In this document: positions 28,722-47,546 of the stretch, one piece after another
Position numbering within the stretch: position 1 is the stretch's first letter
How the letters are laid out: every line of letters begins with the position of its first letter
Assembly: GCF_000613245.1 (NCBI RefSeq)
Contig: NZ_HG964937.1
Location: 245,405 to 309,404, forward strand
DNA: 64,000 nt
Reading direction: 5' to 3'
Source of the DNA: Mycobacterium asiaticum DSM 44297
GTDB lineage: Bacteria > Actinomycetota > Actinomycetes > Mycobacteriales > Mycobacteriaceae
The notes under the pieces: generated by a model
Databases searched by the model: none
What the model saw: the letters and a program-made list of their open reading frames with translations, nothing else
What the model was told of the DNA's origin: nothing
Translations under genes and position numbers: made by a program

Positions 28722-29240
28722 ATGGGTCCTAACGGGCAAGTGCGCACCGTTGCTTCGACGGTGAGGTTCTCGGCAGAGGGCGGCGGAAGCAACTTCCTCA
28801 TCCCGAACGGCACGTTCTTTTTCGTGCTGGCCATCTTCCTGATTGTGCTCGGCGTCATCAGCAAATTCGTCGTGCCGTCGATCCTGAAGGTGTTGCGGGA
28901 GCGCGAGGCGATGGTCGCCAAGACGCAGGCGGACAACAAGAAGTCGTCCGAGCAGTTTGCTGCCGCCGACGCCGACTACGAAGAAGCGATGAAGGAAGCC
29001 CGGCTCGAGGCGGGGTCCTACCGCGACAACGCCCGGATCGACGGCCGCAAGACAGTCGAGGACGCCCGCGCTCGTGCCGAACAGCAGGTGGCGGAGTCAC
29101 TGGCCCAGGCCAATGAGCAATTGAAGCGGGAGAGGGACGCCGTGGAGATGGATTTGCGGGCCAACGTGGGTGCCATGTCGGCGACGCTGGCCAGTCGGAT
29201 CCTCGGAGTCGACGTCACCCCCTCAACAGCGACCAGGTAG
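28722..29240 (+). CDS. atpF: ATP synthase F0 subunit b
   Basis: 172 aa. One N-terminal membrane helix (about residues 26-50, [17 protein letters not shown]) is followed by a long Ala/Glu/Arg-rich coiled coil forming part of the peripheral stalk. C-terminal [14 protein letters not shown] is conserved among mycobacterial b subunits. It begins 9 nt after atpE. It pairs with the second, fused b' segment encoded by the next gene. Confidence 0.96.
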   Translation: MGPNGQVRTVASTVRFSAEGGGSNFLIPNGTFFFVLAIFLIVLGVISKFVVPSILKVLREREAMVAKTQADNKKSSEQFAAADADYEEAMKEARLEAGSYRDNARIDGRKTVEDARARAEQQVAESLAQANEQLKRERDAVEMDLRANVGAMSATLASRILGVDVTPSTATR

Positions 29241-29248
29241 CCAACCAT

Positions 29249-30592
29249 ATGTCGACATTTATCGGACAGCTGATCGGGTTCGCGGCCATCGTGGCGCTGG
29301 TCTGGCGGTACGTCGTGCCGCCGGTGCGCAAACTGATGACCGACCGGCAGGAGATGGTGCGCCAGCAGTTGAAAGATTCGGAAAAGGCCGCGCAGCGGCT
29401 GACCGAGTCGACGACGGCGCACAGCAAGGCCGTACAGTCCGCCAAAGAGGAGGCCGAGCGCCTCGTCGAGGAGGCCAAGGCCGACTCCGAACGTATTGCC
29501 GAGCAGATGAAGGCGCAGGCCGATTCCGAAGCGGAACGCATCAAAGCGCAAGGCGTTCGGCAGACCGAACTGCTGCGTGCGCAACTGAGCCGCCAGCTCC
29601 GCTTGGAGTTGGGGCACGAATCCGTCCGCCAGGCCGGGGATTTGGTGCGCAGCTTCGTCGCAGACAAGGACCAGCAGGCAGCCACCGTCGACCGCTTCCT
29701 CGACGAGCTCGACCAAATGGCGCCGGAAGAGGCCGACGTCGAGTATCCGGTACTGGCCAAGATGCGCTCGTCGAGTCGCCTCGCGCTGACCAACGTGGTG
29801 GACCAGTTCGATTCCGCCGTCAGCGATCTGGACGACGACGGCCTCACATCGCTTGCGGACGAACTGGTCTCGGTGGCCAAACTGCTGCACCGCGAAACGG
29901 TGGTCACCCGTTACCTCACCGTGCCGGCCGAGGATTCGGGCCCTCGGGTCAAGTTGCTGGAGCGGCTGCTCGACGGCAAGGTCGCCGATTCCACGCTCGG
30001 CGTGCTGCGGACGGCCGTCGCGGAGCGCTGGTCGGCCAACGCCGACCTGGTGGATGCGGTCGAGCACCTTTCGCGTCAGGCGTTGCTGGCGGTCGCCGAA
30101 CGCAACGACAAGGTCGACGAGGTCGAAGACCAGTTGTTCCGGGTGTCCCGCATCATCGACGCGCAGCCTCGGCTGGCCATCCTGCTGGGTGACCACACCA
30201 CCCCGGCCGAAGGTCGGGTGGGCCTGCTCAACAAGGTCCTGGACAGCGCCGGCGGTGGTGTCGATCCGGTTGCGGCCAAGCTGCTTTCACACACGATCGA
30301 CCTGTTGCGCGGTCACCAGACCGCCGATGAGGCGCTGCAGCTCCTTGCTGAGGTCGCGGTGGCCCGTCGCGGTGAGGTCGTCGCTCAGGTCAGTGCCGCG
30401 GCCGAGCTCAGCGACGCACAACGCACGCGTCTGACCGAAGTGCTCAGCCGCATCTACGGTCATCCGGTCACGGTCCAGTTGCAGACCGACGAGGAACTGC
30501 TCGGTGGCCTCTTGATCGCTGTGGGCGACGAGATTATCGATGGAACGCTCAAGTCGCGGTTGGCCGCAGCCGAGGCCCAATTACCGGATTGA
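29249..30592 (+). CDS. atpH: fused ATP synthase subunit b'-delta
   Basis: 447 aa. Two proteins in one: residues 1-160 are a b-type subunit (membrane helix [16 protein letters not shown], then coiled coil [19 protein letters not shown]), and residues from about 270 onward are the delta subunit ([56 protein letters not shown]). This fusion is characteristic of mycobacteria and links the peripheral stalk to the top of F1. The middle (160-270) is a linker specific to the group. Confidence 0.96.
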   Translation: MSTFIGQLIGFAAIVALVWRYVVPPVRKLMTDRQEMVRQQLKDSEKAAQRLTESTTAHSKAVQSAKEEAERLVEEAKADSERIAEQMKAQADSEAERIKAQGVRQTELLRAQLSRQLRLELGHESVRQAGDLVRSFVADKDQQAATVDRFLDELDQMAPEEADVEYPVLAKMRSSSRLALTNVVDQFDSAVSDLDDDGLTSLADELVSVAKLLHRETVVTRYLTVPAEDSGPRVKLLERLLDGKVADSTLGVLRTAVAERWSANADLVDAVEHLSRQALLAVAERNDKVDEVEDQLFRVSRIIDAQPRLAILLGDHTTPAEGRVGLLNKVLDSAGGGVDPVAAKLLSHTIDLLRGHQTADEALQLLAEVAVARRGEVVAQVSAAAELSDAQRTRLTEVLSRIYGHPVTVQLQTDEELLGGLLIAVGDEIIDGTLKSRLAAAEAQLPD

Positions 30593-30677
30593 CAAACGAG
30601 TACCCGCAGCAGATCAACGAAGCCCGACACAACCCGAACCAGTCAGCACCAACCCCGAAGTAGGAAGACGAAAAGCC

Positions 30678-32342
<1,665 letters not shown>

Positions 32343-32348
32343 CTAACA

Positions 32349-34747
<2,399 letters not shown>

Positions 34748-34781
34748 TTCGACCTGCGGGTGAGGCAAGAGGTGGTGTGAC

Positions 34782-35147
34782 GTGGCGGAAATGAATGTGG
34801 CGATCGTCGCTGTCGACCGTGAGATCTGGTCGGGCGAAGCGACGTTTCTGTTCACCCGCACCACCGTCGGTGAGATCGGCATCCTGCCGCACCACATTCC
34901 GTTGGTGGCGCAATTGGTCGACGACGCGATGGTGCGGGTGGAGCGCGAGGGTGAGGACGATCTGCGCGTCGCCATCGACGGTGGATTCATGTCGGTAACC
35001 GAGGAGGGTGTCACGATCCTTGCGGAGACCGCCGAATTCGAGTCGGAGATCGACGAGAGCTCGGCCAGGCAGGATTCGGAGTCCGACGACGAGAAGACCG
35101 CGGCTCGGGGGCGTGCGAGGTTGCGCGCCATCGGCGCGCTCGACTGA
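34782..35147 (+). CDS. atpC: ATP synthase F1 subunit epsilon
   Basis: 121 aa, GTG start; ATG at 34791 is the alternative. N-terminal beta-sandwich ([37 protein letters not shown]) contacts gamma and the c-ring. The C-terminal helix is short, as in mycobacteria. It ends the core ATP synthase operon. Confidence 0.96.
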   Translation: MAEMNVAIVAVDREIWSGEATFLFTRTTVGEIGILPHHIPLVAQLVDDAMVRVEREGEDDLRVAIDGGFMSVTEEGVTILAETAEFESEIDESSARQDSESDDEKTAARGRARLRAIGALD

Positions 35148-35157
35148 TCGAACGAAG

Positions 35158-35610
35158 ATGAGCGCGCCCATGGTCGGCATGGTCGTGCTCGTCGTCCTTG
35201 TCGTTCTGTTGGGGACCGCCGTCCTCGCGCTGAGCTACCGATTGTGGAAACTGCGCCAGGGCGGAACGGCAGCCATCATGCGCGACATCCCCGCGGTGGG
35301 TGGACATGGCTGGCGCCACGGCATGATCCGCTATCGCGGCGGCGAAGCCGCGTACTACCGACTGTCCAGTCTGCGCCTGTGGCCGGATCGCCGGCTGAGC
35401 CGACGCGGGGTGGAAGTGGTGGGCCGGCGGGCGCCACGCGGCGACGAATTCGACATCATGACCGAGGAGATCGTGGTGCTGGAATTGCGTGACACCACCC
35501 AGGACCGACGTGAGGGTTACGAAATCGCTTTGGACCGAGGGGCTTTGACAGCGTTTCAGTCATGGCTGGAGTCGCGGCCGTCGCCGCGCTCCCGCCGCCG
35601 CGGCGTGTGA
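35158..35610 (+). CDS. DUF2550 membrane-anchored protein
   Basis: 150 aa from ATG 35158. One N-terminal transmembrane helix (GMVVLVVLVVLLGTAVLAL) is followed by a basic cytosolic domain (GWRHGMIRYRGGEAAYYRL, LRLWPDRRLSRRGVEVVGRR). This is the Rv1312 family, conserved after atpC in mycobacteria and of unknown function; its position suggests a link to ATP synthase assembly or the cell envelope, which is inference. Its 3' 55 nt are antisense to the end of the cobalamin adenosyltransferase gene. Confidence 0.9.
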   Translation: MSAPMVGMVVLVVLVVLLGTAVLALSYRLWKLRQGGTAAIMRDIPAVGGHGWRHGMIRYRGGEAAYYRLSSLRLWPDRRLSRRGVEVVGRRAPRGDEFDIMTEEIVVLELRDTTQDRREGYEIALDRGALTAFQSWLESRPSPRSRRRGV

Positions 35611-36209
35611 CGTTCGCGCGCGTTCTCCCGCTCGGCATCCTTGCCGCCGCCCGGACGCCACAGCACGTCGCCCGCCGGATTGGCCACCCGGGACAGGATG
35701 AACAGCAGGTCCGACAAACGGTTCAGGTACTTCGCCGGCAGCACGCTCACCCCGTCCGGGTGCGCGTCGACGGCCGCCCACGCCGAGCGCTCCGCACGGC
35801 GGACCACGGTACGAGCCACGTGCAGCAGTGCCGACAGCGCCGAACCGCCGGGCAGCACAAAGGAATTCAGTGCCGGCAGATTCTCGTTGTAGGTGTCACA
35901 CCAGCGCTCGAGCCGGTCGATGTAGTCCTGGCTGATGCGCAGGGGGGGATACTTCGGATTCTCGACCACCGGGGTCGACAGGTCAGCGCCGGCGTCGAAC
36001 AGATCGTTCTGTATCTGACGCAGCACGTCGGCGAGTGCCTCGTCGGGACCGCCCAGCGCGACGGCCACGCCGATTGCGGAATTGGCCTCGTCGCAGTCCG
36101 CGTAAGCCACCAGGCGAGCGTCGGTCTTGGCGACCCGTGAGAAATCGCTCAATCCCGTCGTCCCGTCGTCACCCGTCCGGGTATATATGCGGGTCAGATG
36201 CACTGCCAT
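35556..36209 (-). CDS. cob(I)yrinic acid a,c-diamide adenosyltransferase, PduO type
   Basis: 217 aa from ATG 36209. It transfers the adenosyl group of ATP to cob(I)alamin to make coenzyme B12. PduO motifs: RIYTRTGDDGTTGLSD (ATP loop, residues 6-21), YADCDEANSAIGVA, FVLPGGSALSALLHVARTVVRRAER, YLNRLSDLLFILSR. The 25-residue Arg/Glu-rich tail extends past the usual end and overlaps the DUF2550 gene on the other strand. It is equivalent to Rv1314c and supplies cofactor for methylmalonyl-CoA mutase, linking it to the epimerase at 47838. It diverges from murA with an 82-nt gap. Confidence 0.93.
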   Translation of the reverse strand: MAVHLTRIYTRTGDDGTTGLSDFSRVAKTDARLVAYADCDEANSAIGVAVALGGPDEALADVLRQIQNDLFDAGADLSTPVVENPKYPPLRISQDYIDRLERWCDTYNENLPALNSFVLPGGSALSALLHVARTVVRRAERSAWAAVDAHPDGVSVLPAKYLNRLSDLLFILSRVANPAGDVLWRPGGGKDAERENARERHTPRRRERGDGRDSSHD

Positions 36210-36291
36210 GAGCAAAACCGTACCGGGGATCACCGCCCGTACGCCTCTGGCCTGACTGACAACCCGATACCGCTTCACTAGACTGACGCGG

Positions 36292-37545
36292 GTGGCGGAG
36301 CGATTCGTGGTGACTGGTGGCAACCGGTTGTCAGGCGAAGTCGCTGTTGGGGGCGCTAAAAACAGTGTGCTCAAGTTGATGGCCGCGACCCTGCTGGCCG
36401 AGGGCACCAGCACCATCACCAACTGCCCCGACATTCTTGATGTGCCGCTGATGGCTGAGGTCCTGCGGGGTCTGGGGGCCACCGTCGAGCTCGACGGCGA
36501 CGTAGCCCGCATCACCTCGCCCGACGAACCGAAATACGACGCGGACTTCGCGGCGGTGCGCCAGTTCCGCGCCTCGGTGTGCGTGCTGGGTCCGCTGGTC
36601 GGCCGCTGCAAGAAGGCCAGGGTCGCGTTGCCCGGCGGTGACGCGATCGGGTCGCGACCGCTGGACATGCACCAGGCCGGCCTGCGGCAACTGGGCGCGC
36701 AGTGCAACATCGAACACGGCTGCGTGGTGGCGCAAGCAGATACGTTGCGAGGGGCCGAAATTCAGCTCGAATTCCCCTCGGTCGGCGCCACCGAGAACAT
36801 CCTGATGGCCGCCGTCGTGGCCGAGGGTGTCACCACCATCCACAATGCCGCCCGCGAACCCGACGTGGTCGACCTGTGCACCATGCTGAACCAGATGGGC
36901 GCTCAGGTGGAAGGCGCCGGCTCGCCGACGATGACCATTACTGGGGTGCCGCGGCTGCATCCGACCGAGCACCGCGTCATCGGCGACCGCATCGTCGCCG
37001 CCACCTGGGGCATTGCCGCCGCGATGACCCGCGGCGACATCACCGTGACGGGAATAGATCCGTCCCACCTGCAGTTGGTGCTGCATAAGCTGCACGATGC
37101 GGGTGCCACGGTCACCCAAACCGACAGCAGCTTCCGGATCGCCCAGTACGAGCGGCCCAAAGCAGTGAACGTGGCCACGCTGCCGTTCCCCGGATTTCCC
37201 ACCGATCTCCAGCCAATGGCGATCGCACTGGCGTCGATTGCCGACGGAACTTCGATGATTACCGAGAACGTCTTCGAAGCGCGCTTCCGATTCGTCGAGG
37301 AAATGATCCGATTGGGGGCGGATGCGCGCACCGACGGCCATCACGCCGTGGTGCGCGGTCTTCCGCAACTTTCGAGCGCGCCGGTGTGGTGTTCGGACAT
37401 TCGCGCGGGCGCCGGCTTGGTGCTCGCGGGCCTCGTCGCGGACGGCGACACCGAGGTGCACGACGTCTTCCACATCGACCGTGGCTACCCGTTATTCGTT
37501 GAGAACCTGGGGATTTTGGGAGCTGAGATCGAGCGGGTACAGTAG
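36292..37545 (+). CDS. murA: UDP-N-acetylglucosamine 1-carboxyvinyltransferase
   Basis: 417 aa. First committed step of peptidoglycan synthesis: enolpyruvyl transfer from phosphoenolpyruvate to UDP-GlcNAc. Signatures: [16 protein letters not shown] at the N-terminus and [14 protein letters not shown]. The active-site residue in [13 protein letters not shown] is Asp117, where most bacteria have Cys; this is the known reason mycobacteria resist fosfomycin. The GTG start is at 36292. As in M. tuberculosis the rRNA operon follows directly. Confidence 0.97.
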   Translation: MAERFVVTGGNRLSGEVAVGGAKNSVLKLMAATLLAEGTSTITNCPDILDVPLMAEVLRGLGATVELDGDVARITSPDEPKYDADFAAVRQFRASVCVLGPLVGRCKKARVALPGGDAIGSRPLDMHQAGLRQLGAQCNIEHGCVVAQADTLRGAEIQLEFPSVGATENILMAAVVAEGVTTIHNAAREPDVVDLCTMLNQMGAQVEGAGSPTMTITGVPRLHPTEHRVIGDRIVAATWGIAAAMTRGDITVTGIDPSHLQLVLHKLHDAGATVTQTDSSFRIAQYERPKAVNVATLPFPGFPTDLQPMAIALASIADGTSMITENVFEARFRFVEEMIRLGADARTDGHHAVVRGLPQLSSAPVWCSDIRAGAGLVLAGLVADGDTEVHDVFHIDRGYPLFVENLGILGAEIERVQ

Positions 37546-37608
37546 CTACCAACAGTTCAACGCCCACCAGGCGCGGTCACCTCCCAAGGAGGAGATCGAA
37601 ACCGGGGC

Positions 37609-37638
37609 TTGACTCTCCTGCCGGATCTGTATTAAGCT
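37609..37638 (+). promoter_or_regulatory. proximal rRNA operon promoter
   Basis: TTGACT (37609-37614), 18-nt spacer, TAAGCT (37633-37638). It corresponds by position and spacing to the promoter behind murA in slow-growing mycobacteria. Transcripts from further upstream in murA may also feed the operon. A GGCAGGG sequence follows the -10. Confidence 0.7.
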
Positions 37639-37852
37639 GGCAGGGTTGCCCCAAAACGGGCGCAAAACAAGCTAGAAGTGTTGTTTGAGAACTCAATAGT
37701 GTGTTTGGTGTTTTTATTTGTTGTTGTTTTTTTGACTGCATCTCACACCCCCCGTGTGTGGGTGTAGTCGCTTTAATTTGATGCCAGTTCATGGTGTCTT
37801 TTTGTTAGGTCAGATTTTCTCTGATTGTGAATTCACCTCGTTATCGAGGGGT
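37639..37852 (+). other. rRNA leader with antitermination boxes
   Basis: Leader RNA of the operon. TGTTTGAGAACTCAATAGTG (about 37682-37702) is the conserved mycobacterial antitermination/boxA-like segment; a second version precedes 23S. A hairpin at 37734-37769 (GACT/AGTC closing ACACCC/GGGTGT) and CCTCG-TTAT-CGAGG at 37836-37849 are probably processing structures. Together with 37546-37608 it makes up the 307 nt between murA and 16S. Confidence 0.65.
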
Positions 37853-42780
<4,928 letters not shown>

Positions 42781-42863
42781 AACCAAACTCGCAACCACAT
42801 ATCCAGTGCCACGGCTTTTAGTCGTGGGCACCACACCCCCCATCAACACAAATTTAAATAGAG

Positions 42864-42979
42864 TTACGGCGGCCACAGCGACAGGGAAACGCCCGGTCCC
42901 ATCCCGAACCCGGAAGCTAAGCCTGTCAGCGCCGATGGTACTGCCCTTTTCGGGTGGAAGAGTAGGACACCGCCGAACA
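42864..42979 (+). rRNA. rrf: 5S ribosomal RNA
   Basis: About 116 nt, from TTACGGCGGCCACAGCG to the complementary CGCCGAACA end. The loop-A-to-E sequences CCCGGTCCCATCCCGAACCC and GTAGGACACCGCC are typical of actinobacteria. It lies about 85 nt after 23S, with no tRNA between. Confidence 0.95.
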
Positions 42980-42982
42980 CAC

Positions 42983-43012
42983 AAAAACACCCCCTGCAAA
43001 GGGGGTGTTTTT
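42983..43012 (+). terminator. rRNA operon terminator
   Basis: A 12-bp stem, AAAAACACCCCC (42983-42994) and GGGGGTGTTTTT (43001-43012), with loop TGCAAA. The 3' arm ends in five T residues, making it an intrinsic terminator 4 nt after 5S. Confidence 0.9.
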
Positions 43013-43029
43013 GCATTCCCGGAACTTAT

Positions 43030-43097
43030 TGCGCCGAACGTGGGCCTTATGGCGGGGAAATGCGCGAAATCCGTGCATAAGCCCCACGTTCGGCGCG
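43030..43097. repeat. dispersed palindromic element, copy 2
   Basis: Left arm from 43030 (GCGCCGAACGTGGGCCTTATG) and right arm ending near 43097 (GCATAAGCCCCACGTTCGGC) are inverted copies with a loop of about 25 nt. It shares the GCGCCGAACGTG core with the element at 25617-25686. It lies between the rRNA terminator and the ogt stop. Confidence 0.75.
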
Positions 43098-43142
43098 CCG
43101 GCGGCTTATCTCGGTGAGCAGACGTGAAAGCCGCGGGGGCAA

Positions 43143-43640
43143 TTAATCGAACAAGGTCAGGTCCGCCGGCGCACGTCGCTTTTCCAGTGCGAGTAGGGTC
43201 TGTTTCCGGTCCAATCCGCCGCCATATCCCGTTAATTTCCCACTCGCGCCGATCACTCGGTGGCACGGGACGATAATCGCGATCGGGTTGTGGCCATTGG
43301 CCAGTCCGACGGCGCGCGCTGCGCCGGGCGCACCGATCTGCTCGGCGATTTCCCCGTACGACCTGGTTTCGCCATACGGAATGGTCAACAGCGCCCGCCA
43401 GACCCGCTGCTGGAATTGCGTACCCCGCAGCTCCATTTCGATATCGAAATCGATGAGCTCGCCCGCGAAATAGGCATTGAGTTGCTTGGCCGCACTGACG
43501 AATGCGCTGTCATCGAGTACCCAGCCGGCACGGCTGGGTTCGTAGGTCTGATCCACCATGCGTAGATTCGTCAGCACCCCGTCCTGTCCGGCCAGGGTGA
43601 GCGGTCCGATCGGGCTGTCGATGGTGCGGTAGGTGATCAT
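43143..43640 (-). CDS. ogt: methylated-DNA--protein-cysteine methyltransferase
   Basis: 165 aa from ATG 43640. Suicide repair protein that takes the alkyl group from O6-alkylguanine onto Cys in the motif IIVPCHRVIGASG. RVWRALLTIPYGETRSYGEIA is the DNA-binding helix-turn-helix and GYGGGLDRKQTLLALE the C-terminal signature. The start overlaps the stop of the ada-alkA gene (ATGA), so both alkylation repair activities are co-translated. Equivalent to Rv1316c. Confidence 0.96.
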   Translation of the reverse strand: MITYRTIDSPIGPLTLAGQDGVLTNLRMVDQTYEPSRAGWVLDDSAFVSAAKQLNAYFAGELIDFDIEMELRGTQFQQRVWRALLTIPYGETRSYGEIAEQIGAPGAARAVGLANGHNPIAIIVPCHRVIGASGKLTGYGGGLDRKQTLLALEKRRAPADLTLFD

Positions 43641-45139
43641 GCAATCTCCTTCAGGTCTTCCGGCGGCGGCCATTGGTTGACCGGGTGCTCGAGGGTGGTC
43701 CACAGATGCTGGGTGGCGTAGGAACGCCAGGGCCGCCAGCGGGCGCTGTGCTCGAGCAGAGCACGTTCCTGCGACGGCAGGCACAACCGCTTCGCGGCTA
43801 GCTTCAGTCCGAGGTCACTGGCCGGGAATGCGTCGGGGTCGCCCAACCCGCGCATCGCGATGATCTCCGCCGTCCAGGGCCCGACGCCGGGGAGGTCGAT
43901 CAGCTGCCGCCGCGTGCGTATCCAGTCGCATCCGGGGTCCAGGCTTATGCTGCCGTCGGCGATAGCGCCGATCAAAACGTGCAGGGTGCGTTTGCGTGTT
44001 TTCGGGACGGCCAGATGGGCAGGGTCGATGTCGGCCAACTGCTCAACGGAGGGGAAGGTGTGGGTCAGCCCGCCCGCGCCGTCGTGCACCGGCTGCCCGT
44101 AGGCCGCAACCAGCCGAGCGGCGTGGGTACGGGCGGCCTTCGTCGACACCTGCTGGCCCAGCACCGTCCGAACCGCGAGCTCGGCTTCGTCGACGGTGCG
44201 GGGAATCCGTTGCCCGGGCGCCTTGACGACTACCGGTCCCAGATCGGGGTCCGCGCTGAGCGCTTCGACCACCGCTTCAGGATCCGCGTCGAGGTCGAGC
44301 AACCGCCGGCACCGGGCCGTCGCGGTGGTGAGATCCCGGAAGTCGTCGAGCACCAACTGGCAGCGCACATGATCTGGAGCCGGGTTCAGGCTGACGATGC
44401 CGTTTCCCCACGTGAGCCGCAGCGAGCGCCGGTAGGCGCCGTCGCGGACCTCTTCGCAACCCGGCACGGCGGTGGCGGCCAGATGCCCGAAGACACCCTC
44501 GTAGGCGAAGGGTGTGCGCACCGGCAGTCGCAGCGACACCGCTCCTGCCGACACCGTCCGGGTCGACCGAAACCGCGCCGCGGCGCGTTGGCGCAACGCC
44601 GTCGGCGTACTGTCGCACACCAGGCGGACGGTGTCGTTGAACTGCCGGATGCTGGAAAAGCCGGCGGCGAACGCGACGTCGCCGAACGGCAGGTCGGTGG
44701 TTTCGATCAGCACCCGCGCGGTCTGCATGCGCTGGGCGCGGGCCAGCGCGAGCGGCCCGGCACCGACCTCGGCGTGCAGCAACCGTTCCACCTGTCGGGT
44801 CGTGTACCCCAGGTGAGTGGCCAGGCCCGTTACGCCTTCGCGGTCCACGGTGCCGTCGGCGATCAGTCGCATGGCACGCGCGACGATGTCGCCGCGCACA
44901 TTCCACTCCGGCGAACCCGGCGACGCGTCCGGACGGCATCTCTTGCAGGCTCGAAAGCCCTCTCGCTGGGCGGCGGCGGCCGTCGGTAGGAAACGCACGT
45001 TGCGGGCCAACGGGGGCCGCACCGGACAACTGGGCCGGCAATAGATCCGCGTGGTCAGTACCGCGATGACGAACCAGCCGTCGAACCGGGCGTCCTTGGC
45101 CTGGACCGCCCGATAGCAGCGTTCGAAATCGTCATGCAC
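43637..45139 (-). CDS. alkA: fusion of Ada regulatory domain and AlkA 3-methyladenine DNA glycosylase
   Basis: 500 aa from GTG 45139; an open frame continues upstream but the conserved protein begins VHDDFERCYRA. Ada zinc domain: Cys34 (methyl acceptor), Cys38, Cys65, Cys68 (YCRPSC, CKRC). Then an AraC-type DNA-binding domain (FGDVAFAAGFSSIRQFN), and from about residue 210 an AlkA glycosylase with helix-hairpin-helix LPGVGPWTAEIIAMRG and catalytic Asp in FPASDLG. It senses methylphosphotriesters, activates repair genes and removes alkylated bases. Same layout as Rv1317c. Confidence 0.95.
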   Translation of the reverse strand: MHDDFERCYRAVQAKDARFDGWFVIAVLTTRIYCRPSCPVRPPLARNVRFLPTAAAAQREGFRACKRCRPDASPGSPEWNVRGDIVARAMRLIADGTVDREGVTGLATHLGYTTRQVERLLHAEVGAGPLALARAQRMQTARVLIETTDLPFGDVAFAAGFSSIRQFNDTVRLVCDSTPTALRQRAAARFRSTRTVSAGAVSLRLPVRTPFAYEGVFGHLAATAVPGCEEVRDGAYRRSLRLTWGNGIVSLNPAPDHVRCQLVLDDFRDLTTATARCRRLLDLDADPEAVVEALSADPDLGPVVVKAPGQRIPRTVDEAELAVRTVLGQQVSTKAARTHAARLVAAYGQPVHDGAGGLTHTFPSVEQLADIDPAHLAVPKTRKRTLHVLIGAIADGSISLDPGCDWIRTRRQLIDLPGVGPWTAEIIAMRGLGDPDAFPASDLGLKLAAKRLCLPSQERALLEHSARWRPWRSYATQHLWTTLEHPVNQWPPPEDLKEIA

Positions 45140-45188
45140 CCTTCGACAATTACACCCGAACGCCGACATGACTGGCGGAAAACCGACA

Positions 45189-46838
45189 TCAACGTGAGTC
45201 GATTGAGTCCTCGGAATCAACCGGATTTACCGGCGAAGCAAGCCGGGTCGGTTCGTCGTGTCCGCGCAGCGTCACTTCCTCGCCGAGGGTCCAGTGCTGC
45301 CGCTCCTCTTCGCTGGCGCCCTCCACCGCGTCCGAGGAGGCCAGCAACCTGCCGGGATGGTCTTTGGCCAGCTCGCACAGCCGGGCCGCTTCGTTTACCG
45401 GGCCGCCGATCACGGTGTATTCGAACCGCTCCTTGGCGCCAACGTTGCCGGCGACCACCTGACCCGCCGCCACACCGATTCCGGCCTTGCACTCCGGTAT
45501 CTCGTGGGCGAGCCGCTCGGCCATGCAGCGTGCGGCGGACAGGGCGGCATCCTCCGGTCTTTCCAGGCGATTGGGCGCGCCGAAGATGGCCAGGGACGCG
45601 TCGCCTTCGAACTTGTTCACCAGCCCGCAGTGCCGGTCGACCTCTTCGACGATGATCGTGAAGAACCGGTTGAGCACCTTGACCACATCTGACGGGCGCT
45701 CCGTGGTCACCAGCTTGGTGGAACCGATGATGTCGATGAACAGCACCGCCACATGGCGTTCTTCCCCGCCGAGTTTGGGTTTTTCCTTTTCCGCGGCCAG
45801 CGCGACCTCTCGCCCGACGTGCCGCCCGAACAGGTCGCGCACCCGCTCGCGCTCTCGCAGCCCGGCCACCATTGCGTTGAAACCGCGCTGCAGCTCGCCG
45901 AGTTCGGTGCCGTCGAAGACCACCAGATCACCGCGCAGGTTGCCCCGCTCGACCCGGCTGAGCGCCGCACGCACCACCCGCACCGGCGTGGCCGTCAGCC
46001 AGGCCAGGATCCACATCAGCGTGAAACCGAAGATCAGCGTCGCGGCCGCCACAAACAGAATGCAGACGGCGAATTGAGTCTCTGTCATGTTCCGTAACAA
46101 GATCTGGAAGATCGCCACCAAGGCGATGCCCACGACCGGCACACCCGAGCCGAGCAGCCAGACCATCAGCGTGCGGCCCATGATGCCCGGCGCCAGCCGA
46201 CGCGGCGGCGGGCCCGCTTCCAGGGCCTGCGCCGCCACCGGGCGCAGCGCGAATTCGGCCAGCAGATAGCTCCCGGTGGCCACCAACACACCACAGAAGC
46301 TCACCGAGAACATGAACCGCGGGATGAAGATGCGGTTCTCCAAGCCGTAGAGCGTGGTCAGCAGCGCGGCCCCGACACCCCACAGGATCAGGTCGACGAT
46401 CGCCACTCGCCACGGAGCCAGGAAGGTATTGCGCTCATCCTCTACTGTCGGCTCGCGTTCTTCGATGGCCCACCGCAGCGCCCGTACGGTGCTGCGCGTG
46501 ATCCAGTAGGTGCCCACCGCCAGCGCAAGCACGATGTATGCCGGGGAGGCCCCCAAGGTGATCCAAAGCAGTTCCTTGTCGAACACGCTGGGCACCGGGA
46601 TGGCCACCGTCACCAGCAGTAGTGCGACGACGATTCCGATCAGGTTCGCGCCCACCACCATCGAGGTCAGGATGATCTGGATGCGCACCCGACGCCGCTG
46701 CTGGCTTTCCGAGACGCGCCCGAGCAGCCAGGAGCCGTACGCAGGCGTATCGGGCCTACCGCTTTGGCGGGTCACTCGTTCCAGGACTCGTCCCAGGCGC
46801 TGCGCAACGCTCGGTTTAGCGGCCTTCTTGGGCGACAT
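45189..46838 (-). CDS. membrane-bound class III adenylate cyclase
   Basis: 549 aa. Six transmembrane segments (about residues 55-275), a HAMP linker ([22 protein letters not shown]) and a cytosolic class III cyclase domain. Catalytic residues are all present: metal-binding Asp in [11 protein letters not shown] and [13 protein letters not shown], adenine-selecting Lys in NKFEG, and transition-state Asn/Arg in [11 protein letters not shown]. It makes cAMP from ATP. M. tuberculosis has three tandem relatives (Rv1318c-Rv1320c); here there is one. It is upstream of alkA-ogt on the same strand, with a 49-nt gap, and divergent from nucS. Confidence 0.94.
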   Translation of the reverse strand: MSPKKAAKPSVAQRLGRVLERVTRQSGRPDTPAYGSWLLGRVSESQQRRRVRIQIILTSMVVGANLIGIVVALLLVTVAIPVPSVFDKELLWITLGASPAYIVLALAVGTYWITRSTVRALRWAIEEREPTVEDERNTFLAPWRVAIVDLILWGVGAALLTTLYGLENRIFIPRFMFSVSFCGVLVATGSYLLAEFALRPVAAQALEAGPPPRRLAPGIMGRTLMVWLLGSGVPVVGIALVAIFQILLRNMTETQFAVCILFVAAATLIFGFTLMWILAWLTATPVRVVRAALSRVERGNLRGDLVVFDGTELGELQRGFNAMVAGLRERERVRDLFGRHVGREVALAAEKEKPKLGGEERHVAVLFIDIIGSTKLVTTERPSDVVKVLNRFFTIIVEEVDRHCGLVNKFEGDASLAIFGAPNRLERPEDAALSAARCMAERLAHEIPECKAGIGVAAGQVVAGNVGAKERFEYTVIGGPVNEAARLCELAKDHPGRLLASSDAVEGASEEERQHWTLGEEVTLRGHDEPTRLASPVNPVDSEDSIDSR

Positions 46839-46874
46839 GGTGGCGTCAGCCTATTCCGTGCAGCACGCTCTAAG

Positions 46875-47546
46875 GTGAGTCGGGTGCGTCTAGTGATCGC
46901 CCAGTGCACCGTCGACTACGTCGGTCGCCTCACCGCGCATCTTCCGTCGGCCCGCAGGCTGCTGCTCTTCAAAGCCGACGGCTCGGTCAGCGTGCACGCC
47001 GACGACCGCGCCTACAAGCCGCTCAACTGGATGAGCCCGCCGTGCTGGCTCACCGAAGAGCCCGGCCCGGTATGGGTCGTGGAGAACAAGGCCGGCGAGC
47101 AGTTGCGGATCACCGTCGAGGAGATCGAGCACGACTCCAGTCACGAACTGGGCGTCGACCCGGGGTTGGTCAAGGACGGGGTCGAGGCCCACCTGCAGGC
47201 ATTGCTGGCAGAACACGTCCAGCTGCTCGGTGAGGGGTACACGTTGGTCCGCCGCGAGTACATGACCGCGATCGGCCCCGTCGACCTACTGTGCCGGGAC
47301 GCCAACGGTGGCTCGGTGGCCGTCGAGATCAAGCGCCGCGGTGAGATCGACGGGGTCGAGCAGCTGACCCGCTACCTCGAGTTGCTCAACCGCGACAGCG
47401 TGTTGGCTCCGGTCAAGGGAGTGTTTGCCGCCCAGCAGATCAAACCGCAGGCTCGTACGTTGGCAACCGATCGTGGGATCCGTTGTCTGACTTTGGATTA
47501 CGACAAAATGCGGGGGATGGACAGCGACGAGTACCGGCTGTTCTGA
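46875..47546 (+). CDS. nucS: mismatch-specific endonuclease NucS/EndoMS
   Basis: 223 aa from GTG 46875 ([11 protein letters not shown]). N-terminal DNA-binding domain ([26 protein letters not shown]) and C-terminal RecB-like nuclease core with GPVDLLCRD and VAVEIKRRG providing the catalytic Asp, Glu and Lys. NucS cuts both strands at mismatches and replaces MutS/MutL repair in actinobacteria. It is nearly identical to Rv1321 as I remember it. It ends in a TGATG overlap with the next gene. Confidence 0.95.
   Translation: MSRVRLVIAQCTVDYVGRLTAHLPSARRLLLFKADGSVSVHADDRAYKPLNWMSPPCWLTEEPGPVWVVENKAGEQLRITVEEIEHDSSHELGVDPGLVKDGVEAHLQALLAEHVQLLGEGYTLVRREYMTAIGPVDLLCRDANGGSVAVEIKRRGEIDGVEQLTRYLELLNRDSVLAPVKGVFAAQQIKPQARTLATDRGIRCLTLDYDKMRGMDSDEYRLF

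Noticed and set aside
43785..45220. Longer start for the ada-alkA protein (upstream of 45139)
   Set aside because: Residues before VHDDFERCY are not part of the conserved protein.
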